The position numbers and the translations under genes were made by a program. From JAVJQS01 sp040218815 (lineage in GTDB: Bacteria; Bacteroidota; Bacteroidia; Flavobacteriales_E; Vicingaceae): DNA of 64,000 nucleotides. Numbering within the stretch: position 1 is the stretch's first letter; each line of letters begins with the position of its first letter. This document shows, piece by piece, positions 9,247 to 17,100 of the stretch. Below the pieces are notes generated by a model. That model made no database searches and was not told the DNA's origin. It saw only the letters and a program-made list of their open reading frames with translations. The stretch is taken from the NCBI GenBank assembly GCA_040218815.1, contig JAVJQS010000003.1, forward strand, positions 295,211-359,210, read 5' to 3'.

Positions 9247-9254
9247 TAAATTTG
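9247..9254 (+). promoter_or_regulatory. -7 promoter element for the S41 protease gene
   Basis: TAAATTTG matches TAnnTTTG exactly and ends 20 bases before the ATG at 9275. No convincing -33 TTG is seen. Confidence 0.45.
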
Positions 9255-9274
9255 AAATAATAAATTAAAATCGC

Positions 9275-10885
9275 ATGAAGAAATTAGTTATTGTTGCTTT
9301 GATTGCAGGTGTATTTACATTTGATTCTATACAAGCACAAGAAAAGGCATCTCCTTTAGAGAGGAAATCTGAAGGCGTTAGTAAGTTAGATGCTTTACTA
9401 ACTGTAATCAATTATGCCTATGTAGACAAGGTTGATAACGAAAAAATGGTAGAAGATGCCATTGTCGGAATGTTAAAAGAGCTTGATCCACATTCAGTTT
9501 ATATCCCCGAAAAGGATTTAAAGAAAATGAACGAGCCCTTAGAAGGCAACTTTGAAGGAATTGGGATTCAATTTAATATTCTAAAAGATACCTTAACTGT
9601 AGTTTCACCAATATCAGGTGGACCTTCAGAAAAACTTGGGATACAATCTGGAGACAAAATCATAAGCATTGATAAAGAAAATGTTGCTGGAACTGGGCTT
9701 ACCAATTTAGATGTACAGCAAAAATTGCGTGGTAAAAAGGGAACAGTAGTAAGCGTTGAAATTAAAAGAAGAGGAGCTAAAAAATTGCTTCCTTTTGATA
9801 TTGTGCGAGATAAGATTCCATTATTTAGCATTGATGCTTCCTACATGGCAACACCAGAGATTGGCTATATAAAAGTGAATCGTTTTGCCAAAACAACAAT
9901 GAATGAATTTTCTATGGCTTTGGACAGCCTTAAAGATAAGGGAGCAGAAAATTTAATCCTTGATTTAAGAGGTAATGGTGGAGGCTACTTACATACTGCA
10001 TATAGGTTGGCAGATGAGTTTCTCGATCAAGGAAAGATGATTGTATATACACAGGGTGATAAACAAAGTAAGGAAGAATATAAAGCAACTTCAAAAGGAC
10101 AATTTGAAAAAGGAAAACTTGTTGTTTTAATCGATGAAGGTTCAGCTTCAGCTAGCGAAATCGTTTCAGGAGCTATACAGGATTGGGATAGAGGAATGGT
10201 AATCGGAAGACGTTCTTTCGGGAAAGGATTAGTTCAAAAACCCTTTCCATTGCCAGATGGATCTGCCATTCGATTAACCACTGCAAGATACTACACTCCT
10301 ACAGGTAGATCAATTCAACGTCCATACGAAGATGGGAAAGTAAAATATTATGGTGAAATTAACCGTCGTTATAAAAGCGGAGAATTAATGGAAAAAGACA
10401 GTATTAACTTTCCCGACTCACTAAAGTATTATACCCCGCATAAAAGAATCGTTTATGGAGGTGGTGGTATAATGCCAGACATCTTTATCCCATTAGACAC
10501 TAGCTTTAACTCTGAGCTATATAGCAATTTGATAAGAAGAGGAGTATACAATGAATTCGTATTAACTTATTTAGATAAGAATAGAAAAGTTGTCTTAAAA
10601 GAGTATCCTACATTTTTGGATTTCAACACAAAGTTTGTTTTAGATTCAACACTTAAGGCCGATTTTTGGAAATTTGCTGAAAAGAAAGAAGTTGAAAAAA
10701 ACGAAGATGAATTTAAACGCTCAGAGAAATTGATAAATGTGCAGTTGATGGCATTAATGGCTAGAAATCTATATACCAATTCAACTTACTTTGAAGTGAT
10801 TAACCAATTAAACGACTCCTATTTGGAAGCAATTAATGTTATACAAAGTGATGAATTTGAGAAAGCTAAACTTGAGTACGATTAA
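9275..10885 (+). CDS. Periplasmic S41 family C-terminal processing peptidase
   Basis: A 536-residue exported serine protease of the CtpA/Prc family, with a signal peptide ending near SIQAQ. A PDZ domain spans about residues 95-165 (GIGIQF...SGDKIISI). The protease core contains ENLILDLRGNGGGYL and DEGSASASE. S292 and K317 (in SFGKG) lie 25 residues apart, the same spacing as the Ser/Lys dyad of the plant D1 processing protease. Such enzymes trim C-termini of envelope proteins. A DUF1573 gene follows 35 bases after the stop but has its own -7 element. Family and catalytic residues are clear; targets are unknown. Confidence 0.92.
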   Translation: MKKLVIVALIAGVFTFDSIQAQEKASPLERKSEGVSKLDALLTVINYAYVDKVDNEKMVEDAIVGMLKELDPHSVYIPEKDLKKMNEPLEGNFEGIGIQFNILKDTLTVVSPISGGPSEKLGIQSGDKIISIDKENVAGTGLTNLDVQQKLRGKKGTVVSVEIKRRGAKKLLPFDIVRDKIPLFSIDASYMATPEIGYIKVNRFAKTTMNEFSMALDSLKDKGAENLILDLRGNGGGYLHTAYRLADEFLDQGKMIVYTQGDKQSKEEYKATSKGQFEKGKLVVLIDEGSASASEIVSGAIQDWDRGMVIGRRSFGKGLVQKPFPLPDGSAIRLTTARYYTPTGRSIQRPYEDGKVKYYGEINRRYKSGELMEKDSINFPDSLKYYTPHKRIVYGGGGIMPDIFIPLDTSFNSELYSNLIRRGVYNEFVLTYLDKNRKVVLKEYPTFLDFNTKFVLDSTLKADFWKFAEKKEVEKNEDEFKRSEKLINVQLMALMARNLYTNSTYFEVINQLNDSYLEAINVIQSDEFEKAKLEYD

Positions 10886-10887
10886 TT

Positions 10888-10895
10888 ATATTTGC
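10888..10895 (+). promoter_or_regulatory. -7 promoter element for the DUF1573 gene
   Basis: TATATTTG is an exact TAnnTTTG match starting just after the S41 stop codon, 25 bases before the DUF1573 ATG. Confidence 0.45.
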
Positions 10896-10920
10896 AAATC
10901 CTAAATTAAAATTTAAAATT

Positions 10921-11517
10921 ATGAATGACAACATCAAAAACGGGTTACTAATAGTTATTGCAGCCCTTACTATTGTAAACACAGGAATCCTTTTATCTGG
11001 AGGTAATGACGTGTCTTATGAGAAAACTTCTATAAACAAGAAAGCGAATAGCAACGCAGCTGCTAATGGAAATGCAGACATTAACTTTGAAGACAACTAC
11101 AATAATAATAATGAAGCTCAAGTAGTTGAAAAAGAATTAGGACCAAAAACAAACATACAATTTACTGAAATGGAGCATGATTTTGGTAAAATCGAGCAAA
11201 ATACTCGAAATCCTAAAACATTTACTTTCACTAATACTGGTGAAAACCCATTAATTATTTCTGATGCTAAAGGTAGTTGTGGTTGTACTGTTCCTCAATA
11301 CCCTAGAGAGCCAATTGCACCAGGAGAAACAGGTGAGATTGAAGTAGTTTATAGCCCAGGGTCACAAAAAAATAAACAAACTAAAACAGTTACTATTACA
11401 GCTAATACTGAGCCTGCTACAACTGTTTTGAGAATTACAGCTGATGTAAATCCAGGTGAAGGTGGAGATGCTCCAGCTAATCCAAATGGAGGACAAACCA
11501 TTCAATTGGGTTCATAA
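10921..11517 (+). CDS. DUF1573 domain protein, membrane-anchored or secreted
   Basis: The protein has 198 residues. An N-terminal hydrophobic stretch (about 7-26) is followed by an Asn-rich linker and a DUF1573/ASH-type Ig-like domain (about 78-178). The domain is recognised by FTEMEHDFGKIEQN, TFTFTNTGENPLIISDAKGSCGCTVP and PIAPGETGEIEVVYSP. DUF1573 proteins are common in Bacteroidota envelopes, but no specific activity is established. The C-terminal tail is Gly/Asn/Pro-rich. A strong terminator follows at 11544-11568. Confidence 0.88.
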   Translation: MNDNIKNGLLIVIAALTIVNTGILLSGGNDVSYEKTSINKKANSNAAANGNADINFEDNYNNNNEAQVVEKELGPKTNIQFTEMEHDFGKIEQNTRNPKTFTFTNTGENPLIISDAKGSCGCTVPQYPREPIAPGETGEIEVVYSPGSQKNKQTKTVTITANTEPATTVLRITADVNPGEGGDAPANPNGGQTIQLGS

Positions 11518-11543
11518 GAACATATTTAATAAGAATTATAAGG

Positions 11544-11568
11544 AAGCTGCCGCATGGCAGCTTTTTTT
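11544..11568 (+). terminator. Rho-independent terminator after the DUF1573 gene
   Basis: An 8-bp perfect stem AAGCTGCC / GGCAGCTT with a 4-base loop GCAT (11544-11563) runs into seven T residues. Confidence 0.85.
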
Positions 11569-11770
11569 ATGCCTTCTTGCAGGGTTGATAAAGTTGAAAG
11601 ATAAACACTAAAAACACCATTGTTTGTTGAAACCACTCCTCTATATCAATCTTATTTGCTGCACTAGTCTTGTAAGAATATAAAGGTGGCTGAGAAAATA
11701 CTGAAATTAGAACAGCAAGTCCAACTATATAAAATATCAAAGCCTTAGCAATTGTATTCTTACTAGTAAT
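11567..11770 (-). other. Possible remnant of a small membrane protein gene
   Basis: A 67-codon open frame on the minus strand lacks an ATG near its beginning (it opens ATT after an in-frame TAA). It reads as a hydrophobic helix (ALIFYIVGLAVLISVFSQPP), a polar middle, and a second hydrophobic stretch (MVFLVFIFQLY). It could be a decayed gene end or chance. No ribosome binding site is seen. On the plus strand, 11770-11868 gives another short open stretch (VARSLAGKLAKN before the stop), also without a start. The patch may hold debris of lost genes. Confidence 0.25.
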
Positions 11771-12048
11771 TTAATGCAATAACAGGCAATATTGTAAGAA
11801 CTGATGTCTACTTATCCCAAATACAAACAGTTGCCAGAAGCTTAGCAGGAAAACTAGCAAAAAACTGATCTTTAGCCTTTAATAAGAAACCTGAGCGAAG
11901 TGATCATTAACCTCAAAAAAGGTAATAATGCAGCTACTAAATAAAGCTTTGCGATACTAAGTTAAACTATATATTTAGTCTCAAATAGGACTAAATGAAC
12001 AGTAGACGTTTGAGGTCGGTAATTAATAAATTATCAATAAACTTACTA
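11569..12048. other. Gene-poor intergenic stretch before the HxlR gene
   Basis: About 480 bases with no intact gene. Contents are the two start-less open stretches described at 11567-11770 and 11770-11868, and the inverted repeat at 11973-11996. No RNA gene was recognised. Confidence 0.5.
11973..11996. repeat. 8-bp inverted repeat downstream of the HxlR gene
   Basis: ATTTAGTC and GACTAAAT form perfect arms around an 8-base spacer. It lacks a T-run on either side, so it is a weak terminator candidate; it could be a protein-binding palindrome. Confidence 0.4.
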
Positions 12049-12507
12049 TTAAGTAACAATATCGCTATTTTTTATATAGCTTGATGTTGCAAGCCTATCC
12101 TTGTAATGTTGTTCTAGGCCTCTTGCAAATGCCTCTTTATCCCTTCTTAATAACTTCATTCCTTCACCATCTGTAATGCTGGGATGCAACTCTCTTAAAT
12201 TATTATCACTCCATATCCCCAATTCGACAATTATTGGTGTCATAGCCAATCCTTTTTGGGTCAACAAATAAATATTTGACTTCTTGTTATTCGGTAATTG
12301 GGTTTTGATAATAATACCAAAATCTTCAAGCTGTTTGAGTTTGGTGGTCAATATGTTTGTAGCTATCGCTTCATCACTTTCTGTAAAGTCTTTAAAGGTT
12401 TGCTTATTTTCCAAAAGCATTTGTTTTACAATTACCAACATCCATTTATTGCCTAATACATCAAGAGCAGATGTAAAAGGGCAATTACACCTAAATTTAG
12501 TTTCCAT
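12049..12507 (-). CDS. HxlR-family winged-helix transcriptional regulator
   Basis: With the ATG at 12507 the protein has 152 residues. CNCPFTSALDVLGNKWMLVIVKQML near the N-terminus is the HxlR signature, including the cysteine that in some relatives senses oxidants or electrophiles. The winged helix continues through TNILTTKLKQLEDFGII. A TTG at 12516 in the same frame is possible, but the -7 element TACCTTTG at 12530-12537 would leave almost no leader, so the ATG is preferred. It is divergent from the SnoaL lipoprotein gene, and the shared 147-base intergenic region holds three TTRCTTGC boxes. It probably controls that gene and itself (inference). Confidence 0.9.
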   Translation of the reverse strand: METKFRCNCPFTSALDVLGNKWMLVIVKQMLLENKQTFKDFTESDEAIATNILTTKLKQLEDFGIIIKTQLPNNKKSNIYLLTQKGLAMTPIIVELGIWSDNNLRELHPSITDGEGMKLLRRDKEAFARGLEQHYKDRLATSSYIKNSDIVT

Positions 12508-12529
12508 CTTTTTCAAATCTCATTCGTTG

Positions 12530-12537
12530 CAAAGGTA
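12530..12537 (-). promoter_or_regulatory. -7 promoter element for the HxlR gene
   Basis: The minus strand reads TACCTTTG, an exact TAnnTTTG match, 22 bases before the preferred ATG. Confidence 0.5.
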
Positions 12538-12551
12538 AAAAATATAAACTA

Positions 12552-12620
12552 TTACTTGCATATTGCAATTTATTTTAATTATTGCTTGCAAAACAAAAGT
12601 ATTATTGTATTTTTACTTGC
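12552..12620. promoter_or_regulatory. Three TTRCTTGC boxes at 30-31 base spacing (candidate HxlR operator)
   Basis: Copies are TTACTTGC at 12552-12559, TTGCTTGC at 12582-12589 and TTACTTGC at 12613-12620, so starts are 30 and 31 bases apart, about three helical turns. The last also forms an inverted repeat with CAAGTAA at 12627-12633. A -33/-7 pair for the SnoaL gene (TTG 12586-12588, 19 bases, TATTTTTA 12608-12615) overlaps the second and third boxes, which is where a repressor or activator would act. Confidence 0.45.
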
Positions 12621-12654
12621 GAAAAACAAGTAATAATAATTAAATTCTTAACCC

Positions 12655-13551
12655 ATGAAAAAAGTATTAATAATGATAGTAATAGCTAGCACGTTTGTTA
12701 GCTGCAACTCAGCAAAGTCAAATTCAAAAAGTGATAACACAGACAAAATTTTAACTCCAAAAAAAGAAACTATGAACAAAAAAGAAACCGCAGTAGCATT
12801 TGTACAAGCTGTTACTTCGCAAAATACAGATAAGGTTAGAGCTCTTGCTAATGCAGATTATATTCAGCATAACCCCTATCTTCCAACTGGTTTAGAGCCT
12901 TTCATTGGTTTATTCCCAATCCTAGAAGAAAATGGTACTAGTGCAAAAGCAGTAAGAATAATTGAAGATGGAAATTATGTTGTACTTCATCAATTATGGA
13001 CTGGTGCTAAGCCATTTGGAGCCGATAAAATGGTATCGTTTGACGTATTACGTTTTGATGAAAATGGTAAAATAGCTGAACACTGGGACGCATTACAAGC
13101 ATATGAAGAACAAACAGCAAGTGGCAGAACCCAAATTGACGGTAGAACAGAAATAATAGATATGGGTAAAACAACTTCAAATAAAGCACTAGCAAAATCT
13201 ATGGTTGAGGATATTTTAATGGGTAAGAATCCAGATAAAATAACTGAGTATATCAGCACAGAACAATACGACCAGCATAACCCTGCTATAAAAGATGGTT
13301 TAAATGGTATTGTAGAGGCAGTTGAATACCTGAGCTCACAAAACAATATGTTTAAGTACACTAAAATTCACAAAGTACTTGGTGAAGGAAACTTTGTGCT
13401 TACAATTAGTGAAGGAGAGTGGAATGGCAAAACCAATGTTTTTTACGACTTATTGCGCTTTAAGGATGGAAAAGCTGTGGAGCATTGGGATGTTATTCAA
13501 GAAGTTCCAACTGAAGGCTTGGCAAATAACAACGGAATGTTTGGGTTTTAA
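12655..13551 (+). CDS. Lipoprotein with two SnoaL-like (NTF2-fold) domains
   Basis: The 298-residue protein has a lipoprotein signal peptide with the lipobox cysteine at C17 (ASTFVSC). Two related SnoaL/NTF2-like modules follow (about 40-150 and 175-290). Each carries a YIQHNPYLPTGLE- or YDQHNPAIKDGLN-type motif and a closing FDENGKIAEHWD- or FKDGKAVEHWD-type motif. Such folds bind small hydrophobic molecules or act as isomerases, hydrolases or polyketide-type cyclases; here no substrate is evident. It is divergent from and probably controlled by the HxlR regulator. A terminator with a 15-bp stem follows. Domain duplication is visible by eye; activity is unknown. Confidence 0.82.
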   Translation: MKKVLIMIVIASTFVSCNSAKSNSKSDNTDKILTPKKETMNKKETAVAFVQAVTSQNTDKVRALANADYIQHNPYLPTGLEPFIGLFPILEENGTSAKAVRIIEDGNYVVLHQLWTGAKPFGADKMVSFDVLRFDENGKIAEHWDALQAYEEQTASGRTQIDGRTEIIDMGKTTSNKALAKSMVEDILMGKNPDKITEYISTEQYDQHNPAIKDGLNGIVEAVEYLSSQNNMFKYTKIHKVLGEGNFVLTISEGEWNGKTNVFYDLLRFKDGKAVEHWDVIQEVPTEGLANNNGMFGF

Positions 13552-13574
13552 TTAGACTTTGAATATAGATGATA

Positions 13575-13615
13575 AAAATCCAGAATAGTAACTTGAAACT
13601 ATTCTGGATTTTATT
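13575..13615 (+). terminator. Terminator after the SnoaL lipoprotein gene
   Basis: Perfect 15-base arms AAAATCCAGAATAGT (13575-13589) and ACTATTCTGGATTTT (13598-13612) flank an 8-base loop and end in a T-rich tract. Confidence 0.8.
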
Positions 13616-13761
13616 TTCTACCGATATACGAAAAATCGATAATTAGATAGGCCTACTATATCAAAGGAATAGGGAGTTATTGCTAAAATATTAGGCTAAC
13701 CAAAAGTTATATTAATTCCAAAATCTCAATAGTTTAACAACATTATTCATTCTACATCAAT

Positions 13762-13793
13762 AAAAAAGCCGCTCTTTTCAGAACGGCTTTCTT
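13762..13793 (-). terminator. Terminator at the end of the rpoBC-DUF3467 operon
   Basis: On the minus strand AAAGCCG and CGGCTTT pair (13765-13771 with 13784-13790), extended by a wobble pair and TCT/AGA around a GAAA loop, and are followed by T residues. Confidence 0.75.
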
Positions 13794-13814
13794 TTATCCT
13801 ATGTCATGAATGAA

Positions 13815-14144
13815 TTAAGCTTCCCCTTGTGGACCGCCGAAATTCATTGGAAACTGTGGGCTTTCGGCATCCTTTACGCCCCCATGCTGCTGCTCAAACT
13901 TTGCTAAATTATCTTGCAACGCGCGCATCAAACGTTTAGCATGCTCTGGTGTCATCATAATTCTTGATTTAACCTTTGCCTTAGGCAATCCAGGCATAAC
14001 CTTTATAAAGTCAAACACAAACTCTGAGTTTGAATGACTGATAATGGCTAGATTAGAATAAATTCCTTCCGCTATATCTTCATTCAACTCGATGTTTAGC
14101 TTTCCTTCTTGTTGCCCTTCAGGCTTTTTCGCTTCGTCACTCAT
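13815..14144 (-). CDS. DUF3467 domain protein
   Basis: A 109-residue acidic cytoplasmic protein. The DUF3467 core runs from about residue 16 to 90, with GIYSNLAIISHSNSEFVFDF, MPGLPKAKVKSRIMMTPEHAKRL and a C-terminal helix. It starts 6 bases after the rpoC stop, so it is almost surely cotranscribed with the RNA polymerase genes, and the operon terminator follows it. No function is established for this domain. The position suggests a role linked to transcription, but this is inference from context only. Confidence 0.87.
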   Translation of the reverse strand: MSDEAKKPEGQQEGKLNIELNEDIAEGIYSNLAIISHSNSEFVFDFIKVMPGLPKAKVKSRIMMTPEHAKRLMRALQDNLAKFEQQHGGVKDAESPQFPMNFGGPQGEA

Positions 14145-14150
14145 GTTTAA

Positions 14151-17100
14151 TTATGCTTCAGATTCTACTTCTTCAACTTCAGCAGTTTCTGCTGTAGCTT
14201 CTTTTCTGTTTTTCAACATTTCGTATTCCTCCTTAGAGCCTACAACATATTCTTGGTAGTCTTTCAAGCCGGTTCCTGCAGGAATTAAGTGTCCTACAAT
14301 AACATTCTCTTTCAAGCCCTTCAAGCTATCTTGCTTACCGTTTACAGCTGCCTCATTCAACACTTTCGTAGTTTCCTGGAAAGATGCTGCTGAAATAAAG
14401 CTATCTGTCTGTAGTGAAGCTCTTGTAATCCCTTGCAATACAGAATTTGAAGTTGAAGGAACAGCATCTCTAAATTCTACCACCTTCTTATCTTGGCGCT
14501 TCAATTTAGAATTCTCTTCACGCAACTTACGTGCAGAAACGATTTGTCCTTGCTTCATATCTTCAGATTCACCGGCGTCAACAATAATCTTCTTACCGAA
14601 GATCCAATCGTTTTCTTCAGCAAAATCTGATTTATTTACGATTTGTTTTTCTAAGAATCTTGTGTCTCCTGGATCTTCAATGATTACTTTACGCATCATT
14701 TGACGTACAATTACTTCAAAGTGCTTATCGTTAATCTTCACACCCTGCAAACGATATACTTCTTGTACTTCGTTTACCAAGTATTCTTGTACTTGAGTTG
14801 GTCCTTTAATTGCCAAAATATCAGCAGGAGTAATTGCTCCATCAGACAATGGCACACCAGCTCTAACAAAGTCGTTTTCTTGAACTAATATATGTTTCGA
14901 TAAGTTGATCAAGTACTTCTTCACTTCTCCTGTTCTCGATTCCACGATAACCTCACGATTACCACGCTTAATCTTACCAAAAGAAACTATACCGTCAATT
15001 TCAGAAACAACTGCTGGGTTAGATGGGTTACGCGCCTCAAATAACTCTGTTACTCGTGGCAGACCACCTGTAATATCACCAGACTTACCTGAAGTTCTTG
15101 GAATTTTAACCAGTGTTTTTCCACTTTCAATCTTGTCACCTTCCTTCACAACAATGTGAGCTCCCACTGGCAAGTTGTAGGTTTTTAATACTTCCTTCTT
15201 GTTGTTCAACAACTTAATCTCAGGAATCAACTTCTTATCTCTGGTTTCAGTAATTACCTTTTCGGTAAATCCTGTCTGCTCATCAGATTCTTCTTTATAA
15301 GTAACTCCATCCACTAAGTTTTCAAAAGCTACTGTTCCTGGAAGCTCAGCAATAATCAAGGCGTTGTATGGATCCCAATGGCAAATCAAGTCTCCTTTCT
15401 TCACTTTAGATCCTTCTTTCTTCTCTAAGATTGAACCGTAAGGAATAACATTCGTTGTTAAAGCAATTTTTGTTTTTGGATCTAAAATTCTAGCTTCAGC
15501 TGAACGTCCTACAACAATATCTACTTTCTTACCATCTCTATCTTCTCCTTCTACAGTTCTCAATTCGTCAATTTCTAAAATACCATCGTATTTGGCTTCA
15601 ACTCTCGACTCATCAGCAATTTTAGATGCTGTACCACCTACGTGGAACGTTCTCAATGTCAACTGCGTTCCTGGTTCTCCAATAGACTGAGCAGCGATAA
15701 CACCAACTGATTCTCCTTTTTGAGCCATTCTACCAGTAGCTAAACTTCTACCGTAGCATTTAGAACAAACACCTCTTTTCAATTCACATGAAAGTACTGA
15801 ACGCATTTCCACTTCATCAATTGGAGAGTCTTGAATTTCTTGAGCAACTGGTTCAGTTACTTCTTCACCTGCAGCAATAATCAAGTCACCTGTATTTGGA
15901 TGATAGATATCGTGAACTGTTGTTCTACCCAAGATACGATCGTAAAGAGATTCTACTTCCTCATCGTTTTTCATCAATGCTGAAATGGTAACACCTCTTA
16001 GCGTTCCACAATCAACACTTGAAATTACAACATCCTGAGAAACGTCCACCAATCTTCTTGTTAAGTAACCCGCATCTGCTGTTTTAAGTGCTGTATCGGC
16101 CAAACCTTTACGTGCACCGTGAGTCGAAATAAAGTACTCGAGAATCGAAAGACCTTCCTTAAAGTTAGATAAAATCGGGTTTTCAATAATTTCTTGTCCT
16201 GATGAACCAGATTTTTGTGGCTTAGCCATCAATCCCCTCATTCCAGAAAGCTGTCTAATTTGTTCTTTAGAACCACGAGCTCCAGAATCAAACATCATAT
16301 AAACTGAGTTGAAACCTTGATTATCAGTTTTCAATCGTGTCATTACAGTGTTCGTCAAGCGCGTATTGGTATGTGTCCAAATATCAATTATCTGGTTATA
16401 ACGTTCATTGTTTGTAATGAAACCCATGTTATAGTTGTTCCATACTTCCTTCACTTGCTCGTCTGCTTTTTCCATCATTTCTTCCTTCACATCAGGAACT
16501 ATAACATCTTGCAAGTTAAACGAAAGACCACCTCTAAAAGACATCTCATAGCCTAAACTCTTGATTTCATCTAAGAAATTCGCTGTCTTCGCAGTACCAG
16601 CAACTTTCAAGATCTCACCAATAATGTCTCTCAATGATTTTTTAGTCAATAATTCATTGATAAAAGGCACTTCATCTGGCACAACCTGGTTAAAGATCAC
16701 TCTACCACAAGTTGTTTCAATCAATTCAGATTTGTCATTCTTCGTAATTCTAACTTTGATTTTCGCGTGAATATCAAGTCTTCCCTCGTTCTTAGCAATA
16801 ATCACTTCCTCTGGTGAGTAAAAGGACTTCCCTTCTCCTTTAATAGTTTTCTCTTCATCAGAAACGCGCTCTTTAGTCAAATAATACAGACCCAATACCA
16901 TATCCTGAGAAGGTACGGTAATTGGTGAACCATTTGCAGGGTTCAAAATATTATGTGATGCCAACATCAACAATTGAGCTTCCAAAATTGCCGCATTACC
17001 AAGTGGTAAGTGAACAGCCATCTGGTCACCATCAAAATCCGCGTTAAATGCTGTACAAACTAATGGGTGAAGACGAATTGCTTTTCCTTCAATCAATTTA

